This document shows positions 34,101-49,100 of a DNA stretch of 64,000 nt, piece after piece. A program made the translations under genes and the position numbers. This DNA comes from Sweltsa coloradensis (lineage: Eukaryota > Arthropoda > Insecta > Plecoptera > Chloroperlidae): assembly GCA_024449915.1 (NCBI GenBank), contig JAMZAV010001439.1, forward strand, positions 62,001 to 126,000, read 5' to 3'. Every line of letters begins with the position of its first letter. Position 1 is the stretch's first letter. The notes beneath the pieces were generated by a model, which saw nothing but the letters and a program-made list of their open reading frames with translations, had not been told where the DNA came from and did no database searches.

Positions 34101-37100
34101 GGAGCGCGTATTACTAACCGCTGGCGACTCATGAACATCGTCACAAGACACTGCTTGGGATTTCATGATCCATTGTAACTTGCATTGATAAAGCCTGAGG
34201 CATAATGTCGCAATTATCATTGATTTAAATTAAATTACCACCTAGATTTAAAATATTCATGAGGTGTCCAACAAACAACAAAATTTTGAGAATGTAAAAA
34301 ATGTCGCTCACCTCAGTTTCTCACTGTTCAAAGGACACCGCGCAATCAAAAACAATATTATATGCAATGATGTATTGTTCTGTTCAAAGAACACCGCGCA
34401 ATCCAACAATATAATTATTAGGGAAACGCCAAAGTCGTTGTTAAACGAGTGAGTGAGCCATGTGTTGAGTACCCGGTAACGTTCTCTTTCCTCCCCCTAA
34501 GGCTAACCGTTACGTCCTAATGCGCCACTCTAGCATAGGGGATGTAGGAGAAAAGTCCAATACTGGTCAGAACCAGCCACGGGTAGGGGGAGGAAAGGTT
34601 TTTTTTCATGTCAAGGTCGTCATCGTTTGTTATCATTATCATCATGTTGTCTTGGCTATTGTCGTTGGGGTGGTGGTCAAGGTAAGGAGGAAGGGTCCCC
34701 GAAACGACTGCCAACTCACTCTTCAAAAATAATTATTTAAATTGAACATTCAAAATGCGAATCCTGTTCAAAACCTATTAGCGTGAAACATTAAAAAATT
34801 TCCAAGATAAAACAACATCACCTAATTTTTATTTCCCATTTAACACCCCCCAAAAAATAATATGTGGGTGTAAAAATATAAAAAAAAGTTCTAACCGACG
34901 GACATCGAACCCCGACACTCCGTACGGTAGGCTAAATGATTACCACTATGCCATACCAACCACGCAGATCTCGTCCCGCTAGCTGCTACTAAACAAATGC
35001 TATCGATATTTTAAACCAGGAAAACGCTTAAGTCCCGCCGCGTTGTTGGATGAGCGTAATTGGTGCATTGAGCAGCCATGTGTTATGCGGATTTTCTGTT
35101 GTTCTGTGAAAAAATCATTACTACGTTGAAGATTTTTTTAAAACTAAATTAAATTTTAAAAAAATAACTTCAATTTTAATTTTTTTTAATTAATCGTAAC
35201 TTTAAAAAAGGAAAAAATCGTAATATTGGAATTTTCATAAGAAATAATTATTCGATTGCGCACAAATTTTACACGAATATAATCATTCATAAAATTAGGG
35301 TTCTGTGAAGAAATCATTACAATAGGATAAAGCATGTAGGTGTGATAAGCCAAAGAAATTTTAAAAATCGAAAAAAGTCTCAAAATTGCGATTTTCGTAA
35401 AAAATAGTTGTTTGATAACGCTCAAATTTCACATGAATATTATTATTCATAAAATTAAGGTTCTGTGAAAAAATCATTACAATCGGACAAAGCATGTAGG
35501 TGTCGAAGTCGAAGAAATTTAAAAAAATCGAAAAAAATCGTAAAATTGCGATTTTCATGAGAAATAATTTTCCGATTGTGCTCAAAAACGTGGCAGTTCT
35601 AAGTTCAGAGATTTCGAAGACCTCCATAAAATTGCATCGCAATCGGAGTATCGGTTTAGCCGGAATCGTGTTAACAAACAGCCAAAAATACAAAAAAAAG
35701 AAAGAAAGAAAGAAAAAAAACCATTCCGGATTTTTTTCTCCAGTGTAGTGAAATGGAATCTTCGCTTCGCTCGCTACGCTCATCCAATTAAATAACAAAT
35801 AAACTTTAATTTTTAATTTTTTAAATTAATCGAAATTTAAAAAAAGAAAAAATCGTAAAATTGCGATTTTCATAAGAAATAATTATTCGATTGCGCTCAA
35901 ATTTCACAAGAATATATTAATTTATAAAATAAAGGTTCTGTAAAAAAATCATTAAAATCGGATAAAGCATGTAGATGTTATAAGTCGAAGAATTGTTTAA
36001 AAAAAGAAAAAAGAAACTAAAATTTCGATTTTTACGAGGAATAATTTTTTGATTGCGCTCAAAAACGTGGCAGTTCTAAGTTTAGAGATTTCAAAGGTCT
36101 CCAGAAAATTTCATTGCAATTGGAGTATTGGTTTAGCCGGAATCGTGTTAACAAACAGCCAAAAATACAAAAAAAGAAAGAAAGAAAAAAAAACATTCCG
36201 GAATTTTTCTCCAGTGTAGTGAAATGGAATCTTCGCTTCGCTCATTCAATCAAGAATTTCATTTAACAACCGTGATTTTGCTTTAGCTTGCGTAAATTGG
36301 GAATGGCTGTATTCAATATCAACCAGGAGCATGCAGAAATCTTCTCTAAAACCAATTTATTAAAACACATTCAATGCCATACATTGTAAAACCTGGGCAA
36401 ATCCCCCTGTGTCAGGCATTTTGGCTCTATCGGGGATGTTTTACGCTCTTTGAACCAGTAGGCCTATAGTAGGTTTAGGCCTAGGAGGTTCTTGGCTTGC
36501 AGGCACAGGTATAGCTGTTTTAGGCCTTGGCCTACTAGTACCTGCTTCTTGAATATTATGAATAGCCCTACCTTCAACAGCTTTCGGCAAAAACATATCC
36601 ATTGAGCACGAACCCCCTTGTTGTTGGCCTAGTAGATTTCGTCGAAATCTATCTCCACTTGCTACCTCATCAATTCCGTAATTATCACTATCTTCAAACT
36701 CACTACATTCATTGCCACTTATACTAGGGAAACGCCATAGTCGTGTCAAACGAGTGAGTGAGCCAAGTGTTGAGTACCCGGGAACATCCCCTTTCCTCCC
36801 CTATACCTAAGGATCTAGCCCAGTATGAGGAATGATACCGAGTACTCAACACATCGCTCACTCACTCGTTTGACAACGACTTTGGCGTTTCCCTAGTTAT
36901 TTAAATTGAACATTTAAAATGCGAATAGTGTTCAAAACGTATTAGCGTAAAACATTAACAAATTTCCAAGATGAAACAAAATCACCTAATTTTTATTTCC
37001 CATTTAACACCCCTCAAAAATAATGTGGATTTAAAAATATAAAAAAAGTTCGAACTAACGGGCATTGAACCCCAACCCTCCGTGCGGTAGACTAAATGCT

Positions 37101-40100
37101 TACCACTGTACGTGCCATGTCAGCCACGCAGATCCGTCCCGCTACCTGCTACTAAACAAATGCTATCGATAATTTAAAAAATCACATTTTTATTTATTGA
37201 AGGCTTAAATCGCAATGGATCTTGCTGATTTTGTTAACAGTTCTCAGTAAACTCGTACCGGATGTCTGTTTAAAATTTCACCGAAATCTGTTCAGCGGTT
37301 CGGCTGATTTTTGACGTACAGACAGACAGAGAGAATCACAGAATGGGAGCCGTTTGAGTTGAATAGAGACACTCGGTCGCTCCGCTCCCTCGTTTAATCA
37401 GAGTTGTCTGACTTATCACTACACTAGGGAAACGCCAAAGTCGTTGTTAAACGAGTGAGTAAGCCAAGTGTTGAGTACCCGGGAACATCCCCTTTCCTCC
37501 TCTATACCTAAGGCTGGATCTAGCCCAGTATGGGAAATGATACCGGGTACTCAACACATGGCTCACTCACTCGTATAACAACGACTTTGGCGTTTCCCTT
37601 GTTATTTAAATTGAACATTTAAAATGTGAATCATGTTTAAAACGTATTAGCGTAAAACATTAACAAATTTCCAAGATAAAACAAAATCACCTAATTTTTA
37701 TTTCCCATTTAACACCCCTCAAAAATAATATGTGGGTGTAAAATAAAAAAGTTCGAGCTAACGGGTACCGAACCCCAACCCTCCATGCGGTAGTCGAAAT
37801 GCTGACCAATAGGCAATGCAAGCCACGTAGATATTGTCCCGCTAGCTGCTACTAAACATATGCTATCGATGTTTTAAAAATCACATTTTTATTAATTGTA
37901 GGATTAAATCGCAATGGATCTAGCTGATTTTGTTAGCAGTTCTCAGTAAACTCGTACCGGATGTCTGTTTAAAATTTCAGCCCAATCTGTTCAGCAATTC
38001 GGCTGATTTTCGACGTACAGACAGACAGAATCACAGAATGAGAGCCGTTTGAGTTGAATGGAGACACTCGGTCGCTCCGCTCCCTCGTTTAACAAATTGA
38101 ATTCACTTTCTGATTCTTGATCCATGTATATTTCACACAAAATGTCATCATTTGACAGACGTTTCTCACGCGCGAAAGCCAATATGAATAACAAAAACAC
38201 AGAAACGAGATTCCACATTCACACACGTGTTTCTCGTATAGTCCGACTTCCATGTTACACCATTAGTCCCAATTGTGCACTTTTATATAGAGGTCCAAAT
38301 TTTATTATGCGTGTACTTCACCCCCAAATAGTCATTTTTAGACCGGGACCCTATTCGTCTCGCCATTAATTTAGCTATGGCGGCCATCTTTAAAGATGGC
38401 GCCAAAGTGTAATTAAACTACCACATTTCGGAGAAATCTTGGCATGTGGCACCACTTTTTCCATTAAATTGACCAAGGGAAACTCAACTATGGCATCAGA
38501 ATTAGAATTTTGTGAATTTCGAGGCCTTAAATTGCAAATTTTACACATTTTAATGCAATTTTGTTACTGAATTTCACTGGTTTCTACGACAGCCGAGTTG
38601 ACTGTAATAACTTGTATTGAGATCAATTTTTTTATATGAGTGTACTAGACACCCCAATAGTTTGTTTGAAACCGGAAGCCTATTCAACTCTCAATCCATT
38701 TACCTATGGCAGCCATCTTTAAATATGGCGTGTATAGTGTAATTAAATTACCAGATTTTTACGGAATCTTGGCATGTGGCACCATTTTTAGTAAAAAAAT
38801 CGACCATTGGGAATCAAATATGGCAGTATAATTAGGATTTCGTGGATTTCGAGGCCGTAAATTTCAAATTTTAAACATCTTATCTCAATTTTGTTACAAA
38901 ATATCACAAGTTCCTACGATAGCCGAATTGACTGTTACAAGGTGTATAGAGGTCAAAATATTTTTATGCTTGTACTAGACACCTAAATAGTCATTTTTAG
39001 ACTTGGGGTCCATTCGTCTCCCAATCCATTTCCCTATGGCGGCCATCCTAAAGATGGAACAGTGAAATTTTGTAACAAAATTGCCTTAAAATGTCAAAAT
39101 TTGAAAATAAAGCCTGGAAATCCACGGAATACTAATTTTACTGCCATATTTGAGTTCTCCTTGTCGATTTTATTTTGTATTTTTCATATTTAAGTGGTGC
39201 CACATGCAAAAATTCTGTCAAAATGTGGTAGTCTTATTACACTATAGACGCCATCTTTAAAGATGGACGCCATAAGTAATGGATTGAGAGTCGAATGGGT
39301 TCCGGTCTAAACTGACTATTGGGGTGTCTAGTACACGCAAAAAAATATATGGTCTCATACAGTTACTATTACAGTCAACTCGGCTGTCGTAGAAACCAGT
39401 GTAATTTCGTAACAAAATTGCCTTTAAATGTGTAGAATTTGCAATTTAATCCTCGAAATTTCAAAATACTAATTCTGATGCCCAATTTGAGTTCTCTATG
39501 TCGATTTATGGAAAAAGTGGTGCCACATGTTAAGATTCCTCCGAAATGTGGTAGTCTTATTACACTTTGGCGCCATCTTTAAAGATGGACTGCCATAAGA
39601 TAAATAGATCAAGAGTCGAATAGGTTTCCCGGTCTCAAACTGACTATTGGTGGGTCTAGTACACGCATAAAAAATATATGGTCTCTATACAACGTTAATT
39701 TACGTCAAAATCGGCTGTTCGTGAAAAACCCGTGAAATTCCCTAACAAAATTGGGCCCTTTAAAAAGTTAAAATTTTTCAATTAAAGGGGCCCCAAAAAT
39801 TTACAAAATTTTTAATTCTATGCCATATTTGAGTTTTCCCTTTTGGGCAATTTAATAGAAAAAGTGGTTTCCAAAATGCCAAGATTCCCCCGAAAAGTGG
39901 TATCTTTATTTAAACTTTTGGGGGCCCTCTTTAAGATGGCCCCCATACTAAAAATTTAAAGGCGGAGCGAATGGGGTTCCTCGGTATAAAAATGGACTAT
40001 TTGGGGGGGTGGTAGACCATAAAAAAAAATTTTTTTTTACCACATATTTAAAAATGCACAATTGATTCCACCCCCCGCCCCGACTTGTAGATAAAAAAAT

Positions 40101-43100
40101 CATCCCCCGGGAAAAAAAATGCGCCCGAATTTTAAAATAGTGCTGCCTTTTGAGCTAAAAACTTTAATCGACGTCCTTGGGGAATAGTGTACTATGCTCG
40201 CTTAAAAAAGTCCCCAAACGGATTTTTTTGGCACCCAATGTGTAGTTCTTTCATAGGTTTGTATAAATGTTATCTATATATAACTGATATCATTGGTTTG
40301 CACTTCCAAGAGTGATTCGACAACAAAAAAACCAATTTTACGCTTTTAAACATCCCAAAGTGTATTTGGGAAAAAATGTTTGTTTGGGGTGAAGAACCGG
40401 GATGGGCCCCTTTCCCAAAACGTTTTTTGGGGAAAAACAATCTATAGTATGTGGTTCCCCCAATTAACTTACGGCCATAAACCCATCCTTAAAGACATTG
40501 AGCTAGTTTTCAAATAAATTAAAACTACACCCTCCAGCAGAAGTAGATCAAGGGCTGGCTGCAGTTGATACACCTATACCCCTTGATTTACTTATGGACT
40601 ATCCCCTTTCACTCCCACTCATTCACCTCGTTAAAAAGAGCCGGCCCCTCCCCACCACCCTGAGAAGTTGTCAAATATTAACCCCATTTCACCCCCCAGC
40701 AGAAAAATAGAAACAAGGGTGGCTGTAGTTGAAAACACCTATACCCCCTTTATTTTTTTATGGACTATGGGTTTACACTTAATCATCTCACCTGTTTTCA
40801 AAAGCCAGGCACTTTCCCCAAACCCCAAATGAGCAAGTTGTCAACCCAAATTTCACCCACACCCCCCAGCAAAAAATAGATCAAGGGGGTGGCGTAGTTG
40901 ATACACCTATCCCCTTGATTTATTATGGAAATATGCCTCCCCTCTACTCATTCACCTCGGGTTTCAGAGCCAGGCACTCCCCCACCAAAAATGAACTAGT
41001 TGTAAAAATTTACACATACCCCCCTCCAGCAGAAGTAATCAAGGGTGGCTTTCAGTTGAAAAACAAACCCATACCCCGGGTTTACTTATGGACTTGCTCC
41101 CACCACTCTACTCATCTCACCTTTGTTTTCAGAGCCAGGCCCCTCCCGACCACGCTGAGCAAGTTGTCAACTATTTTCCATACAAAACCCCCCAGCAGAA
41201 GTAGATCCAAAAGGGGGGGCCCGTAGTTGAAAAAACCTATACCTTGATTTTTCTTATGGGGTAGGGTCTAAAACTCTACTCAAACTCACCTCGTTAAAAG
41301 AGCCCCGGGACTCCCGACCACGCTGAGGGGAAGTTGTCAAAATATTACCAAATTGGCCTTTTTCCCCCCTTTCCCGCCGAAGTAGACAAGGGCTTTTCTG
41401 CCCGTTGAAAACAAAATATACCCCTTTTTTTTTCTTAGGGATTTTGCTCTACCCTTACTCATCTCACCTCGTTACAAAAAGCCAGGGACTCCCGACCCAC
41501 CCCTGAGCCCAAATTGTAACTATTACAATACACCCCCCATTGGGAAAGCAGACAAGGGCTGGCTGAGTTGATACACCTTTTTACCCCTTATTTTAAATTT
41601 TGGACTATGCTCTACACTCTATCCATTTTCAACCCCGTTACAGAGCCAGGGGAATCCCGAAAACCCCCTGAGCTAGTTGTCCCCAAAAAATTAAAACATA
41701 CACCCTCCAAGCAGAAGTAGATCAGGGGGTGGCTGCCCGTTGGGTACACCTATACCCCCCTTTATTTTTCTTATGGACTATGCTCTACAACTTCCCATCA
41801 TCTCACCTCGTTACAAAAGCCCGGCACTCCCACCCACTGAGCAAGTTGTTAACCCAAATTTCACAAACAAAAACCCCCCAGCCCCCCAGAAAGTAAAAGG
41901 GGAAAAGGGCTGGCTGTAGGGTTTTACACCTATCCCCTTGATTTCTTATGGCTAAAGGGGCCCACACTCTACTCCCCCTCCCGGGGGTGGGTTAAAAGGG
42001 GGGCCAGCACTCCCCACCAATGAGCTAGTTGTAAAACTATTACACATACACCCCCTCCCGCAGAAAGTAGATCAAGGGGGTGGCTGTATTTTATACAACC
42101 TATACCCCCTTTATTTTTCTTAGGAAAAATATGCCCCTTTTAAAAAAATAAAACTACTCCCTCTAAACCTTTGTTACAGAAACCGGCAAATCCCGCCACA
42201 CGAGCTAGTTGTTCCAACTATTACACATACACCCTCCGCCAAAAAGTAGATCAAAAAGGGGTGGCTGTAGTTTATACACCTATAACCCCCTTTATTTCTT
42301 AAAGGACTATGCTCTCACTCTAAATCCCTTCACCCCGGGTTACAGAGCCAGGCACTCCCGACCACACTGAGCAAGTTGTCAACTATTACACATACACCCT
42401 CCAGCAGAAGCAGATCAAGGGCTGGCTGTAGTTGATACACCTATACCCCTTGATTTACTTATGGACTATGCCCCTAAACTTAATCATCTCACCTCGTTAC
42501 AGAGCCAGGCACTCCCGACCACCTGGGGCCTTTGTTGTAACCCATTTCCCCATTTTCACCCTCCAGCAGAAAGGGAGATCAAAGGGGTGGCTGATTGTTT
42601 TTCACCTATACCCCCCTTTAATTTCTTATGGGCTATGCCCCTACACTCTATCATATCAAAATCGGAAAAAGAGCCAGGCCCCTCCCGACCACACTAGCAG
42701 TTTTTAAAAAATTAACATACCCCTCCAGCAGAAGTGATCCAAAAGGGGGGGGTGTATTGATACCCCTATACCCCCCTTTTTTATTATGGGGCTATGCTCT
42801 AAAACTTAAATTTATCCTTTTTCCCCGTTACAAGCCCAGGACTGGACCCCTGGCTATTTGGGCCAAAATATTACACATTTCCCCTCCGGCCCCAAAGTAG
42901 GGGGCCCGGGGGGGGCGAAATTGTTACACCCCATTTCCCCTTGTTTACCTTTGGACAAAGCTTTTACAATCAACTCAATTTCACCTTCCCGTTTTCAGGA
43001 AAACCCCCCACCCCCCCCAAACCCCCCACGAGAGGTCAAACTAATTTTTCACCAAAAAACACCCCCAGCAAATAGATTTAAGGGCTGGCTGTAGTTATAA

Positions 43101-46100
43101 AAACCTATACCCCTTGATTTAATTTGGAAATATGCCTACACTCTACTCATCCCCCCCACCTTCCCCTTACAGGGGCCCGGGGGACTAAAAAAACACCTTT
43201 CCCAAATGGGAAAGAATGGCCCACCTACCCAAAAGGAAGCCTCCCCACCACCCCCTCGTTCAGTAGGGCCCCCGAAAAACCCCATTTAAAAACCCCATAC
43301 ACCCCCCCAGCAGAAAGATCCCAAGGGGGGGGGCTGTATTTTACACCTATACCCCTTTATTTACCCTTTTGGAAATAAAGCTCTACACTTACTTTATCCC
43401 CACCTCGTTCAGAGCCAGGCACCCCCCCGACCACACTGAAAAAGTTGTCAACTATTACATATTTCACCCTCCAAACAAAAAATTAAAACAAGGGTGGTGA
43501 GTTTACACCTATACCCCTTGATTTACTTATGGAATATGCTCTACCTCTACCCCATTCTAAACCCCGTTTTCAGACCCAAGGCACTCCCACCACACTGAGC
43601 AAATTTTCAACTATTTCACATACACCCTCCAGCAAAAATAGAATTTAAAGGGGTGGCTGCAGTTTTTAACACCTATACCCCTTTTTTACTTATGGACTAT
43701 GTTTAAAACTCTACCATTCAAACCCCGTTAAAAAAAAGCCAGGCAAATCCCGACCACACTGACAAATTGTCAAAATATTACACAACACCCTCCAGCAAAG
43801 TTTGATCAAGGGCTGGCTGGGGTTGATACCCCCTAAAACCCCTTTTATTTACTTATGGACTATGGGTTAAAACTCTATTCTCACCTCGTTTTCAGAGCCA
43901 AGGGCACCTTTTTTTCCCGGAACCCCCCCCAATGACAAGTTGTCAACTATTACACATACACCCTCCAGCAGAAGTAGATCAAGGGCTGGCTGTAGTTGAT
44001 ACACCTATACCCCTTGATTTACTTATGGACTATGCTCTACACTCTACTCATCTCACCTCGTTACAGGGAGCCAAAGGGAAATCCCGACCAAACTGAGCAA
44101 GTTGTCAAAATATTACACATACACCCCCCAGCAGAAAATAGAACAAGGGCTGGCCCGAGTTGAACACCCTTTTTCCCCTTGTTTAACCCTTTTGGACTAA
44201 AGCTCTACACTCTACTCATCTCACCTCGTTACAGAGCCAGGCACTCCCGACCCACTGAGCAAGTTGTCAACTATTACACATACACCCCCCAGCAGAAGAG
44301 GTCAAGGGGGGGTTTTGGGGGTTTAGTTGATACACCTAAAACCCCCTTTTTTAATTATGGGCTATTCTCTTTCAAATCACTCATCTCACCTCGTTACAGA
44401 GCCAGGCACTCCCGACCACACTGAGCTAGTTGTCAACTATTTTCACATTTCAAACCCCCCAGCAGAAGTAGAATTTAAGGGTGGGCCTTTTATTGATACA
44501 CCTATACCCCTTGCTTTTTTATGGGAAAGCTTTTAAAAAACTCACTCATCTCCAAAATCGTTTCAGAGCCAGGCCCCCCGGGCCACCCTGAGGGGAAATT
44601 GTCAACTTTACACCTACACCCTCCAGCAGAATGTGATCAAGGGGGGGCTGTAGTTGGGGGTACACCTATACCCCTTTATTTACTTAAAGGGCAAAGCTCT
44701 TAAAACTCTATTTATCTCACCTCGTTACAGGGGCCAGGCAATCCCGACCAAAATGAGCAAATTTCAAAATATTCACATACCCCTTTCCGCGAAGGGGAGG
44801 TTTTTAAAAGGGTTTGGGTGTAGTTGTACACCTATACCCCTTTATTTTTTTAAAGGGGCTTGCTCTAAAACTCTACTCACTCCAAACCCCGTTACAGAAA
44901 CCCGGCAAATCCCGACCACACTGAGCTAGTTGTCAACTATTACACATACACCCTCCAGCAGAAGTAGATCAAGGGCTGGCTGTAGTTGATACACCTATAC
45001 CCCTTGATTTACTTATGGGGCTAGCTCTTTCAATCTATCATTCAAACCCCGTTACAGAAAGGCACTTCCCGACCACCTGAGCAAGTTTTTAAAATATTTT
45101 CACATTAAAACCCTCCAGCAGAAGAGATCAAAAGGGCTGGCCCGTGTTGATACACCTATACCCCCCTTTATTTATTATGGACTAATGCTCTACCCCTCTA
45201 CTTTATCTCAAAAACCTCGTTACGAGCCAGGCCCAAATCCCGAAAACCCCCCTGAAACCCAAGGGTTTTAAAAATAATTTTCACCCAAAAACCCTCCCGC
45301 AAAGAGATCCCGGGAGGGTGAGTTGAAAACACCTATACCCCTTGAAATTTTCCTTATGGCTAAACTCTACATCTAAATTTATTCCCCCTCTTACAAAAGC
45401 CAGGCAAAAACCCGACCCCCACTGAAACAAGTTGTCAAACTAAATTTCACAAAACAAATTTCCCGCAGAATAATTTAAAGGGGGTGGGTGAGTTTATACA
45501 CCTATACCCCTTGATTTTTTTTATGGGCATGCTCTACCTCTACTCATCTCACCTCGTTAAAAGAGCCCAAACCCCTCCCGACCCAAAACCCGAGCAAAAG
45601 GTTTTTAAAATATTACACCATCACCCCCCAGCCAAAAAAGAGATCAAGGGGGGGCTGTAGTTTGATTTTTTTTTTACACCTAAAACCCCTTATTAACTTT
45701 TTGGACTTGCTTACACTTACCATCTCACCTCGTTAAAAGAGCCAGGCACTCCCCCACCACGCTGAGGCAAGTTGTAAACTATTACACATACACCCTCCAG
45801 CAGAAGTAGATCAAGGGCTGGCTGTAGTTGAAACCTATCCCCCTTTATTTTCTTTTGACTTGGCTCTACACTCTAATCATTCAAACCCCGTTACAGAGGC
45901 CAGGCACTCCCGACCCCCCTTTAGCAAATTTTAAAATATTACCCCAAACCCTCCAGCAGAAAATAAAATCAAGGGGTTTTTTGTAGTTTGGGTACACCTA
46001 TACCCCTTGATTTTCTTTGGGCTATTGGGTCTACAACTCTACTCATACCCACATTTACAAAAAGCCGGCATCCCGACCCACATTTAGAAATTGTCCCAAA

Positions 46101-49100
46101 ATTTAACCCCATACACCCTCCCGCAGAAAATAGATCAAGGGCCCGGCTGTTAGTTTATACACCCAACCCCTTTATTTTCTTATGGGCTATGCTCTACCTC
46201 TAAATCACTCACCTCGGGTTACAGGCCAGGCCCCTCCCGACCACACTGAGCAAGGTTTTTAATATTACAAAAAACACCCTCCAGCAGAAGTAGACAAGGG
46301 CTGGCTGTATTTATTTCCCTATTCCCCCGGGTTTACTTATGGACCCATGCTCTACAATTTTACTCATCCCCACCTCGTTTAAAAGGGGCCAAAGGGACTC
46401 CCGACCAACCCCGAGCAGTTTTTCAAAATATTACACCCATACCCTCCAGCAGAAGTAGATCAAGGGCTGGCTGTAGTTGATACACCTATACCCCTTGATT
46501 TACTTATGGACTATCTTTTACCCCTCTACTCCCTCCCCACCTCGTTTCAGAGCCCGCACTCCCGAAAACACTGAAACAAAATTGTCAAAAAAAATTTCAC
46601 AAAACACCCCCCAGCAGAAATAGTCAAGGGCTGGCCCCCGTAGTTGGGTACACCTTACCCCTTTTATTACTTATTTGGGCTAAATTTTCCCATAACACGT
46701 CTCATCTCACCTCGTTTTCAGGAAACCAGGCACTCCCGACCACCTGAGCCCAAATTGTCAACTATTTCACCTACAAACCCCCCAGCAAATAGATCAAAGG
46801 GCTGGCTTTTGGGGTTATACACCTATACCCCTTGATTAACTTATGGACTATGCTCTACACTCTACTCATCTCACCTCGTTACAGAGCCAGGCACTCCCGA
46901 AACCAAAACCCGACAAATTTTTAAACTTTTTCCAATACCCCCCTCCCAAACGAAATAGATCAAGGGCGGCTGTAGTTTTATACACCTATAAAACCCCCTT
47001 TATTTTACTTATGGAATATTCTCAAAACCCCTAAAATCATCTCAAAATCGTTTCAGGCCAAAGGGACTCCGGCCAAAACCCCGACTAGGGTTTTAAAATA
47101 TTCCCCAACCCTCCAGCAGGGAAATAGATCAAGGGTGGCTGTGGGTTTAAAACACCTATACCCCTTTATTTACTTTTTGGGGGTATGCTCTACACTCTAC
47201 TCAAACTCACCTCTTTTCAGAGCCAGGCACCCCGACCAAAACTGAGCAAGTTGTCAAATTTGACACATACACCCTCCAGCAGAAGTAAATTTAAGGGTGG
47301 GTGTAAATTGATACACCTTACCCCCTTTATTTTTTCCTTTTGGGCTATGCTCTACAATCTACTTCATCCAACCCTCGTTACAGAGCCAGGGACTCCCCCA
47401 AACCCCAAAATGAAACAAAATTGGGCAAAATATTACACATACCCCCCCTCCAGCAGAAAAAATCAAGGGGGGGGCTGTATTGAAAAACCCATAACCCCTT
47501 GATTTACTTTTTTTGGACTATGCTCTACACTCTAAATCCCTCCCCACCTCGTTACAGGGGCCAGGGAACTCCCGAAACCCCAAAGAGCAGTTGGGCAACT
47601 ATTACCCCCATACACCCTCCAGCAAAAAGCAAAATCAAGGGCTGGCTGTAGTTTATACACCCTTTAACCCCCCCTTTAATTTTTTTATGGGCTATGCCTT
47701 TCACTCTACTCATCTTTACCCCGGGTTTCAACCCGGCACTCCCGGACCCCCCCCTGGAAAATTGTTGGGCAATATTTTCACATACACCCTCCAAACAGAA
47801 AAAGATCAAGGGCTGGGGTGCCCCGTTGATAAACCCATACCCCTTTAATTTACTTATGGGACTATGCCCCTAAAACCCCTACTCCCCTCACCCGTTACAG
47901 AGCCCCACCTCCCGACCACCGAGCAAATTGTCAAAATTACAAATAACCCCCCAGCAGAAGTAGATTTAAGGGGCCTCTGCAGTTGATTAAAACCCATACC
48001 CCTTTATTTATTTATGGAAATATGCTCTACACCCCTACCCCATCTCACCCGTTACGAGGCCAGGCACTCCCGACCCCCCGGGGCCAAATTTTTCCCAAAA
48101 AAAACACAACACCCTCCAGCAGAAAGTGATCAAAAGGGGTGGCTGAGTTGATACACCTATACCCCTTTTATTTACTTTTTGGAACTATGCTCACAAATCT
48201 ACTCATCTCACCTTTGGTTTCCAAAAGCCAGGGGACTCCCACCACACTGACAAGTTTTTCAACTATTAAAAAACAAACACCCCCCAGCAGAAGTAAGATT
48301 TAAGGGCTTGGGTTTAGTTTTATTTCACCAAAACCCCCCGATTTTAATTATGGGGCTATGCTCTACAACTCTACTCATCCCCACCTCGTTACAGACCAGG
48401 GGACTCCCGACCCCCACTGAGCAAATTGTAAACTAATTTTCACCCACACCCTCCCCCGCAGAAGTAGAATTTAAAAGGGGGTTTTGGGGTGGGGTTTTAT
48501 ACCCTATACCCCTTGTTTTACTTATGGACTATGCTCTACACTCTACTCATCTCCCCTCGTTACAGAGCCAGGCACTCCCGACCCCCCCTGAGCCAAGGGG
48601 GTAAAATAAATTAAAAACCATACACCCCCCCAGAAAAAGGAGTCAAAGGGCTGGCTGAAATTGAAAACCTAAAACCCCTTGATTTACTTATTTGGGCCCT
48701 TTTTTTTACCCCTCTACTCAAACCACCTCTTTTCAGAAACCAGGCACTCCCGACCAAAACCCCGAGCAAATTTTCAAAATATTAACATACACCCCCCCAG
48801 CAAAAAAAGAGATCAAAAGGGGGGCTGTAGTTGATACACCTATACCCCTTGATTTACTTATGGACTATGCTCTACACTCTACTCATCTCACCTCGTTACC
48901 CCAAAAGCCAAGGGGAAATCCCCCACCACCCCTGAGCAAATTGTCAACTATTTCACATTTCACCCTCCCGCAGAAGAGAAACAAAAAGGGGTGGCTTTTA
49001 GTTTATACAAACCCATACCCCCTTTTTTTAAATTATGGACTAAAGCTCTACACTTACTCATCTCCCTCGGTTTTTCAGAAAACCAGGCAAATCCCGACCA

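Larger units (their letters stand above)
36441..38218 (-). pseudogene. piggyBac-like transposase N-terminus split by two insertions
   Basis: Three pieces on the - strand, 38218-38093, 37423-37398 and 36723-36441, read in one direction as acidic, serine-rich sequence. They contain KRLSNDDILCEIYMDQESES, SDKSDNSD, and SGNECSEFEDSDNYGIDEVA, followed by a Pro-rich tail. A short basic start, then an 'LS-xx-I' helix and an acidic SES/EDSD region is typical of piggyBac transposase N-termini. Two family D elements (36724-37397 and 37424-38092) lie between the pieces. No DDD catalytic domain is seen. Family call is inference. Confidence 0.4.
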
